Of a stretch of DNA of 64,000 nt, positions 35,718 through 48,534 are shown in pieces. The stretch is from Maylandia zebra (Eukaryota; Chordata; Actinopteri; Cichliformes; Cichlidae). Each line of letters starts with the position of its first letter. Position 1 is the first letter of the stretch. The translations under genes and the position numbers were made by a program. The notes below the pieces were generated by a model. It searched no databases and was not told where the DNA came from. It saw only the letters and a program-made list of their open reading frames with translations. The DNA lies in NCBI RefSeq assembly GCF_041146795.1, contig NC_135169.1, forward strand, positions 13,161,585-13,225,584, written 5' to 3'.

Positions 35718-36655
35718 TTCCGTGTTCGGACTTTTCCTTCTTCAGCTTTAAAAAAACTTTAAACTTCCTTATCGATAGATCCTGGGCGTGAGATTATCTG
35801 AGTTGGACTTTATTAAAAACATTAACATTTAATGTTGTTTAAATATCCGTGCGTCTTCCGCGTCTTCCGTGATCGTGTCAACGCAAGCAGGGGCGTGGAA
35901 GCGGTGGAGGAAGAGTAGGACTACCCAGGGCCCCTGAGGTGGGAGGGGTCTATCCAAACCTGAAACATTTTTTTTTTTAGTTTGCATTTTTTTTTGTTTC
36001 TTATTAATTAGTATCATATTTAAATTTCATGAATAAATCAGTCAGGTGACTAAACTTTGATTCCTAACTAGCTGTGATAACAGTAGGTGTGATGCCATTT
36101 CACCCCTTACAGATAAAAAAATGGTTTAGTCCACCGTGCTGTGGGGCTTGCAGCAGCAGCCTATCTATATGAATGCTAGTGCACACAGTGAGTCATGTCT
36201 TTAAACAAGAAAGTAAACTGAAAGAACCAAAATAAACAAAGGAGCGAGAAAACAAACTGAGGACAGTCGACTGCTAACAAAACCCCGACTTTCAGCAGCC
36301 ACAGTGCAAAAAGCTGTCAGAACTGCTGCCTCTCACTAAAAACAGTTGATTTTGTGCATCAGAATAAGTAAAAGTTTTGTTCTTTCAGGAAACTTTCATA
36401 CTTACTGTTCAGTTCTCATCCCGCCACTAAATTTAACCAACTCGGTCACGTTAAGAAAAAGGTAAAAAAAAAAATATCAGTGTAGCAGAAACATGTGAAA
36501 AAAACTTTTGTTTCAGATATTTTAACTGTTACCCGGTTATCAAGGAACATTCCCACAACCTCAGTAACATCCATACAGGACCCTCAGAATGCTGCAGTCA
36601 AAACTTTTACTCTTAATTAAACTTTTAACCTCACATGAACTTTATTTCATTTATT
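35718..36655. other. Upstream region of V1 and spacer
   Basis: No clear TATA box close to the start codon. The rest is unassigned, with a T tract near 35970. Confidence 0.35.
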
Positions 36656-36659
36656 TTTG

Positions 36660-37015
36660 GTGACAGAAACCTGGCGATGACTCCAACCTCCTTGGTTTCA
36701 ACAGAGGCCGTTCCTTCCTGCTGCTGTCAGACTCTTTAATTCAACCACGTGGTCAGATCCACACATCCTGAACCACAGTAAACACACCTCACTGCAAACC
36801 GTCACTTTTTGTACACCACAACGTACATTTGCATACCTGTGCAGCTATAATACCTGTTAATATCCCACTAACATTACTGTTAATATGACTTTCCTTTTAT
36901 ATTTTTATCTCTGTTTCTACAATTCTTTTTATACGATTGCTCTGCTGTCTGCTGCATGTATGTATTCTGCTGCTGACAGCTTGGGATTCATAAAGTTTCT
37001 CTGATTCTGATTCTG
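36660..37015 (+). mobile_element. LINE 3' end with GATTCT tail
   Basis: AGAGGCCGTTCCTTCCTGCT leads to an LLLSDSLIQP-like frame end, then untranslated sequence ending CATAAAGTTTCTCTGATTCT and GATTCTGA. This is typical of fish Rex/L2-like LINE tails. Confidence 0.55.
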
Positions 37016-37504
37016 AAATGATCATATTAAACGGTTTCTTGATAACTTCACTGTAACTTGTTTATAACATTTGCTATGATTGTGTGGCCAGGTGTTTATT
37101 CAGAGAGCAGCAGCAGAGTGAACGAGGCAGGTCTACAGATAAAGTGTAAAGCTCACCAGTTTCTCTTAAGTCACATGACTTCAACTGAAGTCTTTTACAG
37201 AAGTCATGTAATTCAAAAGTCCCGGCTATCTTTACACACAGAACCATTTGCACCACACTTAGAAAATTATTTGTAAATGTCAGAGATGTGCTAATGTTTC
37301 CTCCCTCTGGTGTCAAAGGTCAACTTGGGCGACAGATGAAAGAGTTAGTAAGGATTTAAACAGGGTGAAGTCTCTTTGTGGACCAAATTGTTTGTGGAAA
37401 TATAAAAAAAGAAGAAGAGGTAATGTGGACTCAGACTCTTCTTTCAAGCAATGTTGCCACTTTGAGGTATAATTTAATATTTCAAACTCTCAACTTTTCT
37501 GCAA
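37016..37504. other. Unassigned spacer
   Basis: No exon or named repeat seen. Confidence 0.35.
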
Positions 37505-37890
37505 CAGCTTGGGGATGGCCTCTTCCTGTTCTAACAGTGCACAAAAGCAAGTTCCATAAAGACACGGATGATGGTGGATTAATGAGTTTGGAGTGAAAGA
37601 ACTTGACTGGCCAGCACAGAGACCTGACCTCAACCCAACAGAACATCTTTGGGATCCATTTGAGTGCAGACTGTAAGTCAGGCCTTGTCATCCAACATCA
37701 GTGTCTGATGTGACAAATGCACTTCTGGAGAATGATCGAATATTCCCATTAGCACTCCTAAACCTTGTGGAAAACCTACACAGAAGTGCAGAAGCTCCCA
37801 TTGCTGAAAATAGTGGGACAACATTATATTAAACCATATGGATTAAGAATGAGATGCCACTTAAGTTCATATCCGAGCAAATACTTTAAA
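37505..37890 (+). mobile_element. Tc1-like transposase 3' remnant
   Basis: The frame from about 37590 reads KELDWPAQRPDLNPTEHLWD, the third acidic region of Tc1-type transposases (PDLNPIEHLW). It then reads on toward ENDRIFPLALLNLVENLHRS. It is interrupted by stops, and no terminal repeats were found. Confidence 0.75.
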
Positions 37891-38730
37891 ATGTATCTGG
37901 CCTGTCTGGTCTGATAATGGAACTAATCTTGTTGGTACTAAGAAAGAGGTTAGGGGGGAAGAGTTGACATCAGTAAAATACCATGTTTGAGGGGAGTAAG
38001 CTAAGGGTCACTGATTCCTCTTTTACACGGCAAACAGGTGACAAAGGTCTCCAAATCCTGTTCAGTGAAGCTGAAGCAATCCTCAATAAATTGCCCAGCA
38101 CTTCTATATCCTGTGAACTCTTTTGATGTAGAACCTTCTACACCAAAAACTATACTTTTATTCAACCCTCAACCTGTTTTCCCTCAGCTGTCCAAGGCTG
38201 GTGGAAACAAGTACAGTACCTGGCTTAAGTTACATAAAAGCATTTCATCCTTGCCTTGTTGCTTTAATCTCACTCACTTTGATCTGTTCTTAAAACATTA
38301 TGTTTATTTCATGTCTTATTGTGTGAAACAGTGCTGGATGTGTTTGATGGTAATGAGGTGTCTCAGGCTAAGGGCCAACTTGAACTGGCACTACAGAAAG
38401 CTGTAGAGATGCAATTCTGGAGACAAATCAACTAAATGACTTCTCTGCAGCTCAGTTCAGTCCAAACAAAAGTGGTTTAAATAACGGAGACATGTTGTTC
38501 TTTAGCTTTGAGTGGTGAAAAAATGTGGCAGGTGACAATGATGACGAAGGGGAGGATTTTTTGCCATTGTTTGTGGTTTTATGTACTCCAGATTCTCTTT
38601 GGTGGTGGATTATTAGTTTGTGAGCAACTCTTGACCAAAGCAAAACCGACAAGGAGCTGACCTTATAACGTAGCAACAGCAACAAATAAATTTATTTTGT
38701 TTTTCATTTTCATCATTTTAATTTGCTGCT
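37891..38730. other. Unassigned spacer
   Basis: One + strand frame of 122 codons (38038-38406) has no recognisable domain and is probably chance. Confidence 0.35.
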
Positions 38731-38930
38731 CTGTGAGGTCACGACAAAAAGGTTGGAAACACAGTTTTTCCAGTTTGCAAGAAGACAAATCGTGTGCCTG
38801 TCAACATGAAATATGATCGATAATCATGAATATTTTCAGTAACTCAGTCAGTAATTTTAGTGTATCTGTGAAAAAAAGCTGAAAAACATCCCTCTGATTT
38901 ATTTGAAGTGTAAGCAAAGGCACCACATGC
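38731..38930 (+). repeat. Receptor upstream sequence, paralogous to 43489-43680
   Basis: CTGTGAGGTCACGACAAAAA through ACATCCCTCTGATTTATTTG matches the stretch before the orphan leader at 43.8 kb, in the same order. Confidence 0.6.
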
Positions 38931-39289
38931 AAGAAAAGGAAATTGGGTGGTTGTTACATTTACAGTTTACTAACTTAGAATTTGAACAAAACAATTTAAT
39001 GTTTCTATGCTCAACATAATTAAATCATGTGGGATCTGCATGAAATTCAACAACTTAATTTGATCTTGTGTCGATGACATGATACAATCTAGTAAGAATA
39101 GTTTATTGCCTGGACTTATGAAATTCACAAGATCACACGAGATTTCAAACCACAGGAAAATCACTGGGGTTATTAGAGGAAGACAACTATGTGTATGCTG
39201 TTGCTATTTATTGTGGTTTAACCTGTCAAGGACAAAAACGTAAAGAAAATTCTGCATCAAGCCTTGTAACCACAGATTTCCTACTTTTG

Positions 39290-39545
39290 GGAAGTCAGGC
39301 TTGACAGCTTGGTGGCGCGGTTACTTCACAGTAAGAAGGTCCTGGGTTCACGTCTGCAATCCAGCTAGTTAGCAGTGGGTTCTCTCTGGGTACTCTGGTT
39401 CCAACAGTTAAAAGTCATGCAGTTATTGGGGTTAGGTTAGTTGGGAAATATTCTCCAGCGTTAGCCCTGCAATAGACTGGTGGCATGTCCAGGGTGTGCC
39501 CCGGCTCTCGCTCTATCACATTTGGGATAGGCCCAAATGACCTGT
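39290..39545 (+). mobile_element. Expander/RTE-like LINE 3' copy, worn
   Basis: AAGAAGGTCCTGGGTTCACG, then GGGTTCTCTCTGGGTACTCT, and the ending GTCCAGGGTGTGCCCCGGCT match a very common fish repeat. A younger copy lies inverted at 59185-59500. It is inserted between the upstream block and the promoter of the relic at 39.6 kb. Confidence 0.65.
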
Positions 39546-39639
39546 GTGATTTAACTCAGTTGTTTAAGGTGAAAAACCTCTGTGTGCAACCAATGTCTAC
39601 TATTGAATTAAGTAAATCCAACATGTTCTCTTTTCATTG

Positions 39640-40149
39640 CAGAGAGGTTCTGCTTTCTGCTTTTCTAAAGTTTTGGGGAAACAAGAATGCTGACACCAAG
39701 TCAAATAGAAGGAGGAAGAAGGTGAAGAGGAAGAGTAATGTTTTTATTTGAAGAAACAGTGAATTGATTAAATACAATTTAGATTAAACAGGTGGGATTC
39801 TCTCTGCAGGTACACTTACAACCACAGCTACAGTGCGAGCCACCATGGAAACAGTGCCCCCTTCCTCAGCTCCACTCCCTGATTGCAGCTCCATCCAGCT
39901 TGCATTCAGAGTGGTCCTCCACCTGCTGGTGTTTTGTCCATACTTCACTCTCCTCGTGGTGTCTTTGTATCGATGCAGAACCAAAGGTAACACTGAATCA
40001 CTGACTCATCACTCAGTGTGCTAATGATGAACTAGTCTCCCTGTGTAAACTAGTCTTTCTACATATTTACAGGAAATTTCCTTTGTGCTTCTCATAATGA
40101 TGAGAATAATGATGTCATCACTGATGTCACCACGGAGCATCACCTCTGA
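39640..40149 (+). pseudogene. Receptor gene reduced to promoter, membrane exon and tail
   Basis: The promoter (TGACACCAAGTCAAATAGAA, GGAGGAAGAAGGTGAAGAGG) matches 43730-43800, but stops just before exon 1 and joins intron 4. The stalk/helix exon (39810-39986) and tail exon (40073-40149) are whole with good splice sites. Leader, D1 and D2 are gone. In frame within the stalk exon lies an ATG in the context GCCACCATGG (39839-39848). From it, 72 codons stay open across both exons: a short Pro/Ser outer part, a helix with the outer Arg ([14 protein letters not shown]) and a tail ending [12 protein letters not shown]. It is a relic by origin. A small membrane protein remains possible. Confidence 0.65.
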
Positions 40150-40622
40150 ATCGCCTCTATTGTGTCTCGGTGATCTCTGCAAACTTTATATCAGTAATAA
40201 ATAAAGCTGTGCATTTATTGTCATTTCTACAAAGAGGTCTTCTGTCATCTGAGTGTTAGAGATGATTTATTTCTAGTAACTTTTGTTTTTCAAAGTAGGA
40301 GTCTAGAAAGAGTCTCACTGTGAAACAGACTGAACAGCTGATTGTCTTTGTTTTAAAACTGACTTCACAGCTAAAACACATTTAAAAACAATATTACTGT
40401 AAAAGTAGAACAGTGAAAGTTTATCATCTCGGCCACATCTGATCACCAAACCTGCTGCCTTTCATCCACCCTCCACTGTGCTCCGCCTCAGTGGTCAGCT
40501 TCACCTCCTCAGCTCTCCTGCTCAGACCTGATCCTGGATTTCATTCTTTATTTGCTCAGATCAGTTCTCCACACTCTGGACTCTCTGCTCAGGTCCACTT
40601 CCCAGCTGCTCTGCACAGTCAG
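40150..40622. other. 3' end of the truncated receptor and spacer
   Basis: An AATAAATAAAG signal lies near 40196-40206, just past the stop. Nothing else seen. Confidence 0.45.
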
Positions 40623-41152
40623 TGTCACGGTCCTGGCTCGGTGACCCAATGTTTTGACATTTGTATCATTATTCATCTTTATTTTCCTCATTGTTTAGTC
40701 TGTTAGTGTTTTGGTTTCTATTTTGGAATTCTAGTTCTTAGGTTTTGGTTCCTCTGCTTCTCATGTCACTCCTGTCCTTGTACTCTGTGTTCCCTTCAGT
40801 GTCTAGTCCGTGCCTCTGCTGTTTTACTTTGATGGGCCCTTGTCTCATGTCAATGTTTCTAGTTTTGCTTCCCCTTGGACTCCTCAGGTGTGATTACTCC
40901 TTGCTGTATCTCATCTCCTTGTTTGCCCTCAGGGTATTTAAGCCCTGTGTTTCTTTCTGTACCCTCATGGTTGTGTTTCCCTGTGTGCCATTGTGTGTGT
41001 TTAGTTTATATCATTTCCCAAAGTACTTTGTATTGTTTTACCAGCCAGCAAATAAAGCTGGGCTGTTTTGAGTTTACTCTTCGCCTCTGTGAGTCTGCAT
41101 TTGAGTCCTCTCCTGCCTGCACACAGCCAGGAGCCTGCCCAGTTTCCAGACA
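40623..41152 (+). mobile_element. Solo-LTR-like fossil, copy A
   Basis: It runs from TGTCACGG to CCAGACA. It has a promoter-like GGTATTTAAGCCC and, further on, an AATAAAG signal, in the order expected of an LTR. Short flanking words GTCAG and GTCGG may be a worn 5-bp target duplication. No internal coding part is attached. It is related to copy B at 49490-51428. Family within the LTR elements is unknown. Moderate age judged from the imperfect ends. Confidence 0.6.
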
Positions 41153-41539
41153 GTCGGTCACACACTCCCCACTCTGACCAGCTCTGCTCTGGCTCAAAAT
41201 CCTCAGCTTAACCACAAACCCCTATATATTTATGAATCATATCTAGCCAGCTTTGCCTCGTGCAACAGCAGCCTTCAAGTTAAAATCTGTGTAAACAATA
41301 ACCTGGCCCCAGAAGTGGCTCCATATTCATTTCTATGAGGTGAAATGACTTCCTTTTTTTCCTTTTTTTTTTCCTTTTGACCCCACTCACCCAAACTTTC
41401 AGTATTTGATGATTAACCCCATTTTTGGAAAAGCCATGAAATATGGGATCATTAGGTTTTGTTTCTTAAAGAGTTGCAGGAATTTTAAATTTCCAATGGG
41501 AGTCTAGTGTTAACAGAGTGGACAGACAATACAGACACA

Positions 41540-41790
41540 AACAACATGATGCAGACACTAGCAGCATGTCGGAGGACTACAGGGAGTGTGTGAGACCTTT
41601 ACAGGATGGTGCAGTAACAGAAACTTGTTCCTGAATGCAGAAAAGACCCCAAACAAAACTGGTATTCGACTTCAGAGGAAAGCGGCCCATGCACACCCCG
41701 ATATGACTCAAGGACACTGCTGTGGAGGTTGTGTAGCATGTAAGATTCCTGAAAGTCTGCCCTCGACCCCGTACGCCTCCTTCATTGTAT
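41540..41790 (+). mobile_element. LINE reverse transcriptase scrap
   Basis: WCSNRNLFLNAEKT followed by RKAAHAHPD resembles the conserved W-C-x-NNLxLNxxKT segment of fish L2/Rex-type reverse transcriptases. Short and isolated. Confidence 0.45.
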
Positions 41791-41799
41791 AATTTAAAA

Positions 41800-43488
41800 A
41801 AAGTTTGCCATTACCTGAACGTCCTCATAGAAGAGCTCATCTCACCTGTCCTTTCTACTTAACTTTATTCCATATTTTACGGCCTCAGATCACATGCCAA
41901 TGAAACATCTCAGTAAAAGTAAAAATGAGACAAAAGGAAGATTTCTGCCTTTATTTCTGTCAATAATGGTGCACAAAACAGCTAAAGTGTCCAGATGTGC
42001 CGTTGCAGTGCAGGAAGGGTTCTGCATGGGAAAGAAGTTAATATTTACTCTATGAAATCATGATAACATCCACTGCTTGATGGAAAAATCTCACATTACA
42101 TGGAACGTATTTTTCAGATTTAGAGATTCTCTACAAAGTGATTACATCTGCGATAGCCGTCAGATGTTTAGATAATTTTAACAAATGTGTGTCCTTATTC
42201 TTCATGAATGAAGTTTTTTGTTTTTAAACACTCTGCGGCTTTCTCTTTAATAAATGAATGGTTTCCTTTTAAAGGTGGCTGCCCCCTGTTGCCCAAACAT
42301 GTGCTACACCAACACAAAGAAGCAGGAAGAAAAAGCAACATCTGTCTGTAAAAACTATTTCAACATGGGAATGATCCACTAAAGAGACAGACTCTGTCAG
42401 TCCAGAGTATTTTGTAAAACTGGCACAGAAAAGACATCTTTGCATTTGCATAGTATCTATAGAAAACCCACTCAGACATGGAGACTGAAAGTGGAGAGCA
42501 TGACATGTCCACAGAGAGACCCCAACTGAGGACACTCATATCAGGATCCTTCTACCTGTGATGCTGCAAAAACCTGGAGCAGAGAGTAAGATGAATGGAT
42601 CTAAACTGCCTGATCCGAATCCTGAAGGTTCCTCAAATCTGTCATGACCCGTCTGTTAAGTTCCACAAACATTTTAAAGATGGATGCAGCATGTGTGATG
42701 ACACTATCTGGTTTTGGTCTCCACATTTTAGCATCAATGATGTCACCACGTTGTTGTTGTTTTTTTTTGTTTGAAAGCAGAAGTGACCATATTTGGACAG
42801 GGGTGGGTGGTAAATTATGAGCTCACGGTGCCAAGCTTAGTTGCTTAGCATGCAGATTGAACAACTTTTAGAGACAGCTTCTAGTGGACATGAGAGGAAC
42901 TGCAGGTTTTGGCACTTAGGTGCAGGCTTCAGTTTACAGCTCTGCAAGTTGCTGCTGTAAATGCTGGTAAAATGTTCTGTGTAGATTTCATGATGTGGAT
43001 GACTGATTTATAATAAGTTACATAATTTCATGAATATGTATATAGTTTGTGTTAAAATGTCTTTATTTGAAATGTGCATGTGTACAGTGTAAGAGTTAGT
43101 CTCTCGTGAGAATACCCTTAAGGAGAGTACACGAGACTTTTTATGGACTGCAAGGGAGCAGATGTCTCTCATGAAGCCTGTTAAGCTAAAAGTTTACTAA
43201 AAGAAAAAGCAACACAAGGACTTAAGGACCTCTTTTCAGGACAAGCAGTCAATGAGGTATTTGTCATTTGAGAAATGTTTTTATTTGTGTTTGGACTTAA
43301 TATGTGTACTGTAACGTTGCTAATTGGTTTGTACTGTTGACTGTTGACCAGTTCTCACGGCGTATTGATGTAGTGGCGTATCGGCATACTGGTGATGGTG
43401 AAGCTGAGGACAGAAAGCCCAAGTAATAAACGCCCGTTTCAAAGAACCGACCTGTGTCTGTGTTGTCGTGAAGAGAGCTACAGCTGCT
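41800..43488. other. Unassigned spacer
   Basis: No exon or named repeat recognised. Confidence 0.35.
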
Positions 43489-43905
43489 TTGTGAGGTAAT
43501 GACAAAAACACTTTTTGCAGTCTACAGGAAAATGAATCTTGTGTCCGTCAATATGAAACAGGATTGATAAAGAAATCAAATATTTTCAGTAATGCAGTCA
43601 TTAAGTTCAGTTTATCTGTGAAAAAAGAGCAGAAACACATCCCTCTGACTTATTTGAAGTGTACGTGAAGGCATCACAAAGGTTCTGCTTTTGCAGGGTT
43701 TCGGGAAAACAAGAATGTTGACACCAAGTCAAACAGAAGGAGGAAGAAGATGAAGAGGAGGAGCAATGTTTTACTTGAAGTGACAGTGAATTGATATCAG
43801 TGTTGGTCTGATATCAGTGAGCAGTAAGATGGAGGAAACGTCTCTGCTGTGTCTGTTCTGTAAGTTCACTCTGTGTTTTTCATGCCTCTGCTGTCTTTGA
43901 CTGGG
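43489..43905 (+). pseudogene. Orphan receptor promoter and leader exon 1
   Basis: The promoter is complete, and exon 1 (43829-43859, [10 protein letters not shown]) keeps ATG and donor. Similarity ends in intron 1 after CATGCCTCTGCTGTCTTTGA, where exon 2 should soon follow. A matching tail exon relic lies 4.7 kb further on (48535), so one gene was probably gutted here. Confidence 0.7.
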
Positions 43906-46147
43906 ATGGAGATCCTATGGGCTGTTTTAAGGAGGAGGAGGAGCCCAAAAATAGGGACAGTGGGTCCCAAGAACCGCTATGTTTAGCAAGTTTGAATGTA
44001 TTTCTTTGAACTGTGTCTCAGGGTTTGCTTCTGTTTTTAATTCAAAGCTGAGATTTTTGTTGAATTTTTTTGTATTTATTCTGTTCTTATTCTGATGAAA
44101 TAGCACAATTCAATGCATATATACATATTTCATCATACAGTATTCATTTTCAGTCACATGACCAACTCACCACCGTTGTCCAAAACATTACTTCATTGTG
44201 ACAGTCAGCAGTACTGCAGTCTTTTTCTTTATCACCTGTCCTGAGCCAAAACTACTTGGATCACCTATCCATGGAAGAAAAACAAAGATATGAAGAGAAA
44301 CTATAAATTTGTTTTAAATCCGGAACCTCTCCTGGTACTAAAGAGCTGATCTGTTTCAAACTGCTGTTTCGTTTCTTGTAGAATAAATTATTTTTTTTCT
44401 TACTAATCTTTAATAGTATCGTAGTGTTTCACTGCCAAACATGTTGTACTGACCAGAACTGACCATGTTTGGATAAATGAGTAACATGCTGTGGCCAGCT
44501 AATCCTTACTAGCTCAGCTAGCATATTGCCTCTGTAACCAGGCTCAATCACTTTGCTGGCTGTTCAAAAAACATCACTTGTCTCTGTGTTGTGTAGTAAA
44601 TGATGAACGAGACTTGCTTATCCTTTAGTTCTTATTAACAGTCATCAGTGGAGATTATTTTATTAAAAGTCAGACAATATACAGTGGTCATATTCTCCAT
44701 ATAGTGATAGCAATAATACCAATATGTAATGGTCCCAGAAAGTGTACTGTGATGCAGAGTGCTGTGATCTACAACTCACTTCAACCTTGTCCCCTGTAAT
44801 CTGGCAATGTTTTAATGCTGCCAGTGGCATTTATTCACTGCTTATGAGAGAGGGCGCTATTGAGCCAATAACCCTCACAATACTGTGGTTAACCTGGCAT
44901 ACACTATAAACATACGACATAAACACTGTTACACGTCCATAGAAAGTGTAAGCCCAGCATACAGACGCCTGCTGGTCAGTGGTAAACAGTAAGTACATCG
45001 GCTTCATCATTCATCTCCAGATCTCACTGGTAAGGCTGTAACACAAAGAATGAAAAAACAGGCTTTACAGACAAATGATAAAATCAACACTTTCCATAAT
45101 ATATTCTACATTTTTAAATTGATTTTTAAAAAACATTTCTAAAAAAAAAGAAAAATGCAAACACTCCCTTCAGGTCTGGTCAGTGAAGGCATCACACAGG
45201 TGTTGATGTTGCCTTCATGTTTTGCTCTCAGTTGAGAATTTCTTCTCACTGCAGACAGTCTCCTCTTCAATTATGTCCTGATCTGTTTCAGAAACACAAT
45301 CTCCTCTGAATGTGTGAAAATCTCATACTTCCTGTCACCTTTACACATTCAAATAAACGTTCTTCTTTCTTCCACTGGATGTATAATATTCACATAAACC
45401 TTGATGGTAAGAGAAAAATGAAAGCTGTATATTATTGCTTATTAGGTCTTCTTTTTCATACAGTTACATTTGATTTTCTTTTCGTGACTCATGTGTTTTA
45501 TAGAGAAAAGCTTAGATTTGAGCCACAAACAATATTATATTTATATGTGCAATGGTGGAGAGCAAAGACGTTGTAATAAAGTATGGATAACTGGTTAATA
45601 TACATATGTAACCCTACCTCTTTTGATAGTTTTGCTGGCTTTGCTGGTGTGTAATAAATATGTATATTTTGTGAAATTAAAGATTTTATTTATCTATTTG
45701 ATTAGATTTTAATTTTTCCACTTTGTATAACCACATTTTGATGTCGAAGCAGATAGTTTGAGTCCAATGTGACATTTCCGTAGAGATGGTTTAACCCCTC
45801 TCTGCATTAAAAATGATTAAAAAGGTCAAATAAGTAACATTTTAAAATGAAAAGAACCAGTACAGGCATGATAATCACAAATAGAGTAATTAAATGTCAC
45901 AAACATAGCTTGGCAAATTAAAGAGTTAAACTCTTGAGTAGCCACTTTTTTATAACATGCTGTGTGATGACAAGGGGTCCAACATGAGCCTGGAAAATGT
46001 TTTTCATTATCATAATTTTACACTGCATTTATTTCTGATGCGACATCCTGAGCGGTGTTTTATGTGGATTCATGTCTACTTACCAACTTCTTTAATCGCT
46101 ACATTAAGATATATTAAAGTCCACAGAGTTTTTTAAAATGGTTGTGA
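43906..46147. other. Unassigned insert between orphan leader and orphan tail
   Basis: No Ig exon was found. The part from about 45170 to 45240 (CTCCCTTCAGGTCTGGTCAG, GGTGTTGATGTTGCCTTCA) resembles receptor upstream sequence. Confidence 0.4.
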
Positions 46148-46215
46148 GTGCCTTGAGGTAAATGTTGTCATTTGGTGCTAAATACAATAAATACATAAAT
46201 AAAACTGAATTGAAT
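46148..46215 (+). mobile_element. LINE 3' tail
   Basis: GTGCCTTGAGGTAAATGTTG, then AATACATAAATAAAACTGAA and TTGAATG: the + strand form of the common tail. Confidence 0.65.
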
Positions 46216-47021
46216 GTTACTAATCTCTTTCTTGTTGATGTATTTGGGGATTTAGACCAAGACATTGAAATCAGATGAGGAATTCCCCCACACGGTCATA
46301 ACTAATGGACTGACTGGACTCATAACACAGACTTGCAGGATTAAGTTCAGTGCGTTTATTTACAGTGAAGTAACAACAGAATGTGACAACAGAAGGATTT
46401 CCAGTTAGTGAATCCAAAGCTTCAGTTCAGGCAGGTCCACAGGAATTCTCTCTCTCAGTGGGTCCCAATTTCCTGCAGAGAGGGTAAGATGAGGTGAATG
46501 AGCCGAAGCATGCAAAGTTTTAGACTGAAAGAGCCGACTTCCATAACTGTTTCTGAGCCTAATAATGCAGCATCTGATGAAATCCCTCCTCCATCATAAG
46601 TAGTGGGCAACTGATCAGAGCTTTACCAGTATGTGAGTTAATGAACCCAGGTGTGCGGAGCTGAAGCACGAGAAGCAGAGGAAGAACCTGCCCTTTGAAC
46701 ACAGGGTGTCTCAGCCTCTTAATATGCTGGTTAGATAAGGTAGAGTGCAATGTTATTCAAGTGTAGTCCATGAAGGGAGATGAGTGAATTCATTTAAACA
46801 GGCACCTTATCAAGTGTTAAAAAAAAAAGAAAAAAAGGACAAATTCGAAATTATTGACCCACAGAAGGATGAATAAACAGAATGAAATATAAGACAAAAA
46901 GAACGCCTGTCATTTATTTTTAGAAGCCACCCATCTCACATGAGCTCTTTAAAGTTTTCTCTAATTGCTTCTCAGAAACAGATTAAATATTGAGACCTCG
47001 TCTGTCATTGCCCCTCTAAAG
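46216..47021. other. Unassigned, possibly repeat
   Basis: The stretch from about 46260 to 46760 has an LTR-like or UTR-like look (GTGCGTTTATTTACAGTG), but no ends were defined. Confidence 0.25.
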
Positions 47022-47200
47022 CTACATCCACACTAGCCCGGACAGATTTGAAAACTGTTTTCATCTGAAAACGCTCCACATCCACACTAGCATTTTCAGT
47101 TGTTTTGACAGATTTGTGCGTCAACATTGAAACAGACGAAAACTCTTACGTTCCAGTACTGCGCATGCGTGAAACGCAAGAAGATTCGACCTGCCTCATT
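47022..47200. repeat. Dispersed repeat, family A, copy 2
   Basis: AAGCTACATCCACACTAGCC and GAAAACGCTCCACATCCACA match the style of 23823-24060. A further short relative, AAGGCTACGTTCACACTGCA, is at 47445. Confidence 0.5.
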
Positions 47201-48096
47201 TCTATCTGCTGTTTATTTACTTTCCGGCTCTCTGAAACGTTGCGGCAAACGGTTGAGGAAAACCACCAAGTTTTTTTAAATGGACAAACAATGAGGTGGA
47301 GTTGCTGTTGTGAGTAACGCAAAAGCAAAAAGTTGCAAAAGCGAGAATTAAAGAATTTGAAGAAAAGCTATCTGAAGCATGTACAAACTGATATTAATCT
47401 TTAATAGGGCTGTCAAACTGAGAGCAAACAAAACAACCTACTCTAAGGCTACGTTCACACTGCAGGTCTTAATGCTCAATTCCGATTTTTTGATCAAATC
47501 TGATACTACGGGTACTCTAAATGGACCTATCTTCTGTAATGAAATTACAATTACTCACAGGGTTCATACGCCTTTTTCAGGGTCAGGTCTAGGTTAAATT
47601 AAGCACCTTTGTTCCCCCTTTTGTTAAGACATAGAAAAAACGCACCACACAAAAATTCTGCAAAAGGAAACTGTCACCTTATATGCATATAGTCTATAAA
47701 CTCAAAATGCACATTTCACTTAAAAATTAAGATGTGAAAATGTGAACAAATCAACTTGTTAGAGATATCCATCTCCTGTTGCTGCTGCTTCTTTCCTGTA
47801 TGACACAAAAAAAATAGGACAGAGATGTTTGTTTGTTTTTTAAATTAATTCCAAATAAAACTGTTTTATTGCTAACTAGATTGCTGTCTGTATTATTGCT
47901 GAAGTCCTAACTGATCCCCTTTAAAGTGTTTGTGCTAATAACATCATGTACAGTCAGACAGGCATGGAGAACAGCACTGACTGGGAGGCTCTGAACTGAT
48001 CACAAAGTTCAATTCAACCTATAAGACTTTAAGAATGCACAAGCATCTACTTAAAATCTATTTAATTTATCATCCGTGATATTATTATGTACAATT
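47201..48096. other. Unassigned spacer
   Basis: Only the short repeat at 47445-47510 was recognised. Confidence 0.3.
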
Positions 48097-48436
48097 CAGT
48101 CCAAATTCGTAGACTCTGACAAATGCATACTCCTTTTCCTCCAATTTGAAGGATGGGTCGGGTGTGTCCTTGGTGGCCCACCATATTCCAGAATTCCTAG
48201 CACGGCCCAGCTAATTCCAGTTTCCGCCAATGTCAGCAGCTACTAAGTTTTAATATTACTCCAATTACTCTTTCTGAGTCACAAAATAAACTTTTAAGAT
48301 ATTTTTAGGCAAGAATGTAGCTGTGTAAACTTCAAATATCTGCTCGGTTTATCAAGACATCACATATTTTCAGAAGTGCTGCGACATTTTCGGAGACGTC
48401 TGTTAGCAACCAGCTCGACAGCTAGCCGGGGCAATA
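48097..48436 (+). repeat. Dispersed repeat, family B, copy 2
   Basis: It matches 55916-56345 in opposite orientation over its length, from GAAGGATGGGTCGGGTGTGT to GACAGCTAGCCGGGG. A run of about 12 C follows at 48446. Confidence 0.6.
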
Positions 48437-48476
48437 ACAGTGAACCCCCCCCCCCCGCTGTCTCTCTGTCATCATT

Positions 48477-48533
48477 TTAAGTGGGGGAACTTGCACAATC
48501 GGTGGCTGACTAAATACTTTTTTGCCCCACTGT
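48477..48533. mobile_element. Tc1/mariner-like terminal inverted repeat
   Basis: CTTGCACAATCGGTGGCTGA through TTTTTTGCCCCACTG, followed by TA, is the reverse of a well-known fish Tc1-type end (CAGTGGGGCAAAAAAGTATT). The other end is missing or replaced. Confidence 0.6.
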
Positions 48534-48534
48534 A

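Noticed and set aside
38038-38406. 122-codon + strand frame
   Set aside because: No recognisable domain, no splice context and no paralogue in the window.
40745-41177. Overlapping + strand frames of about 100 codons
   Set aside because: They lie within the solo-LTR-like copy A, which is non-coding.
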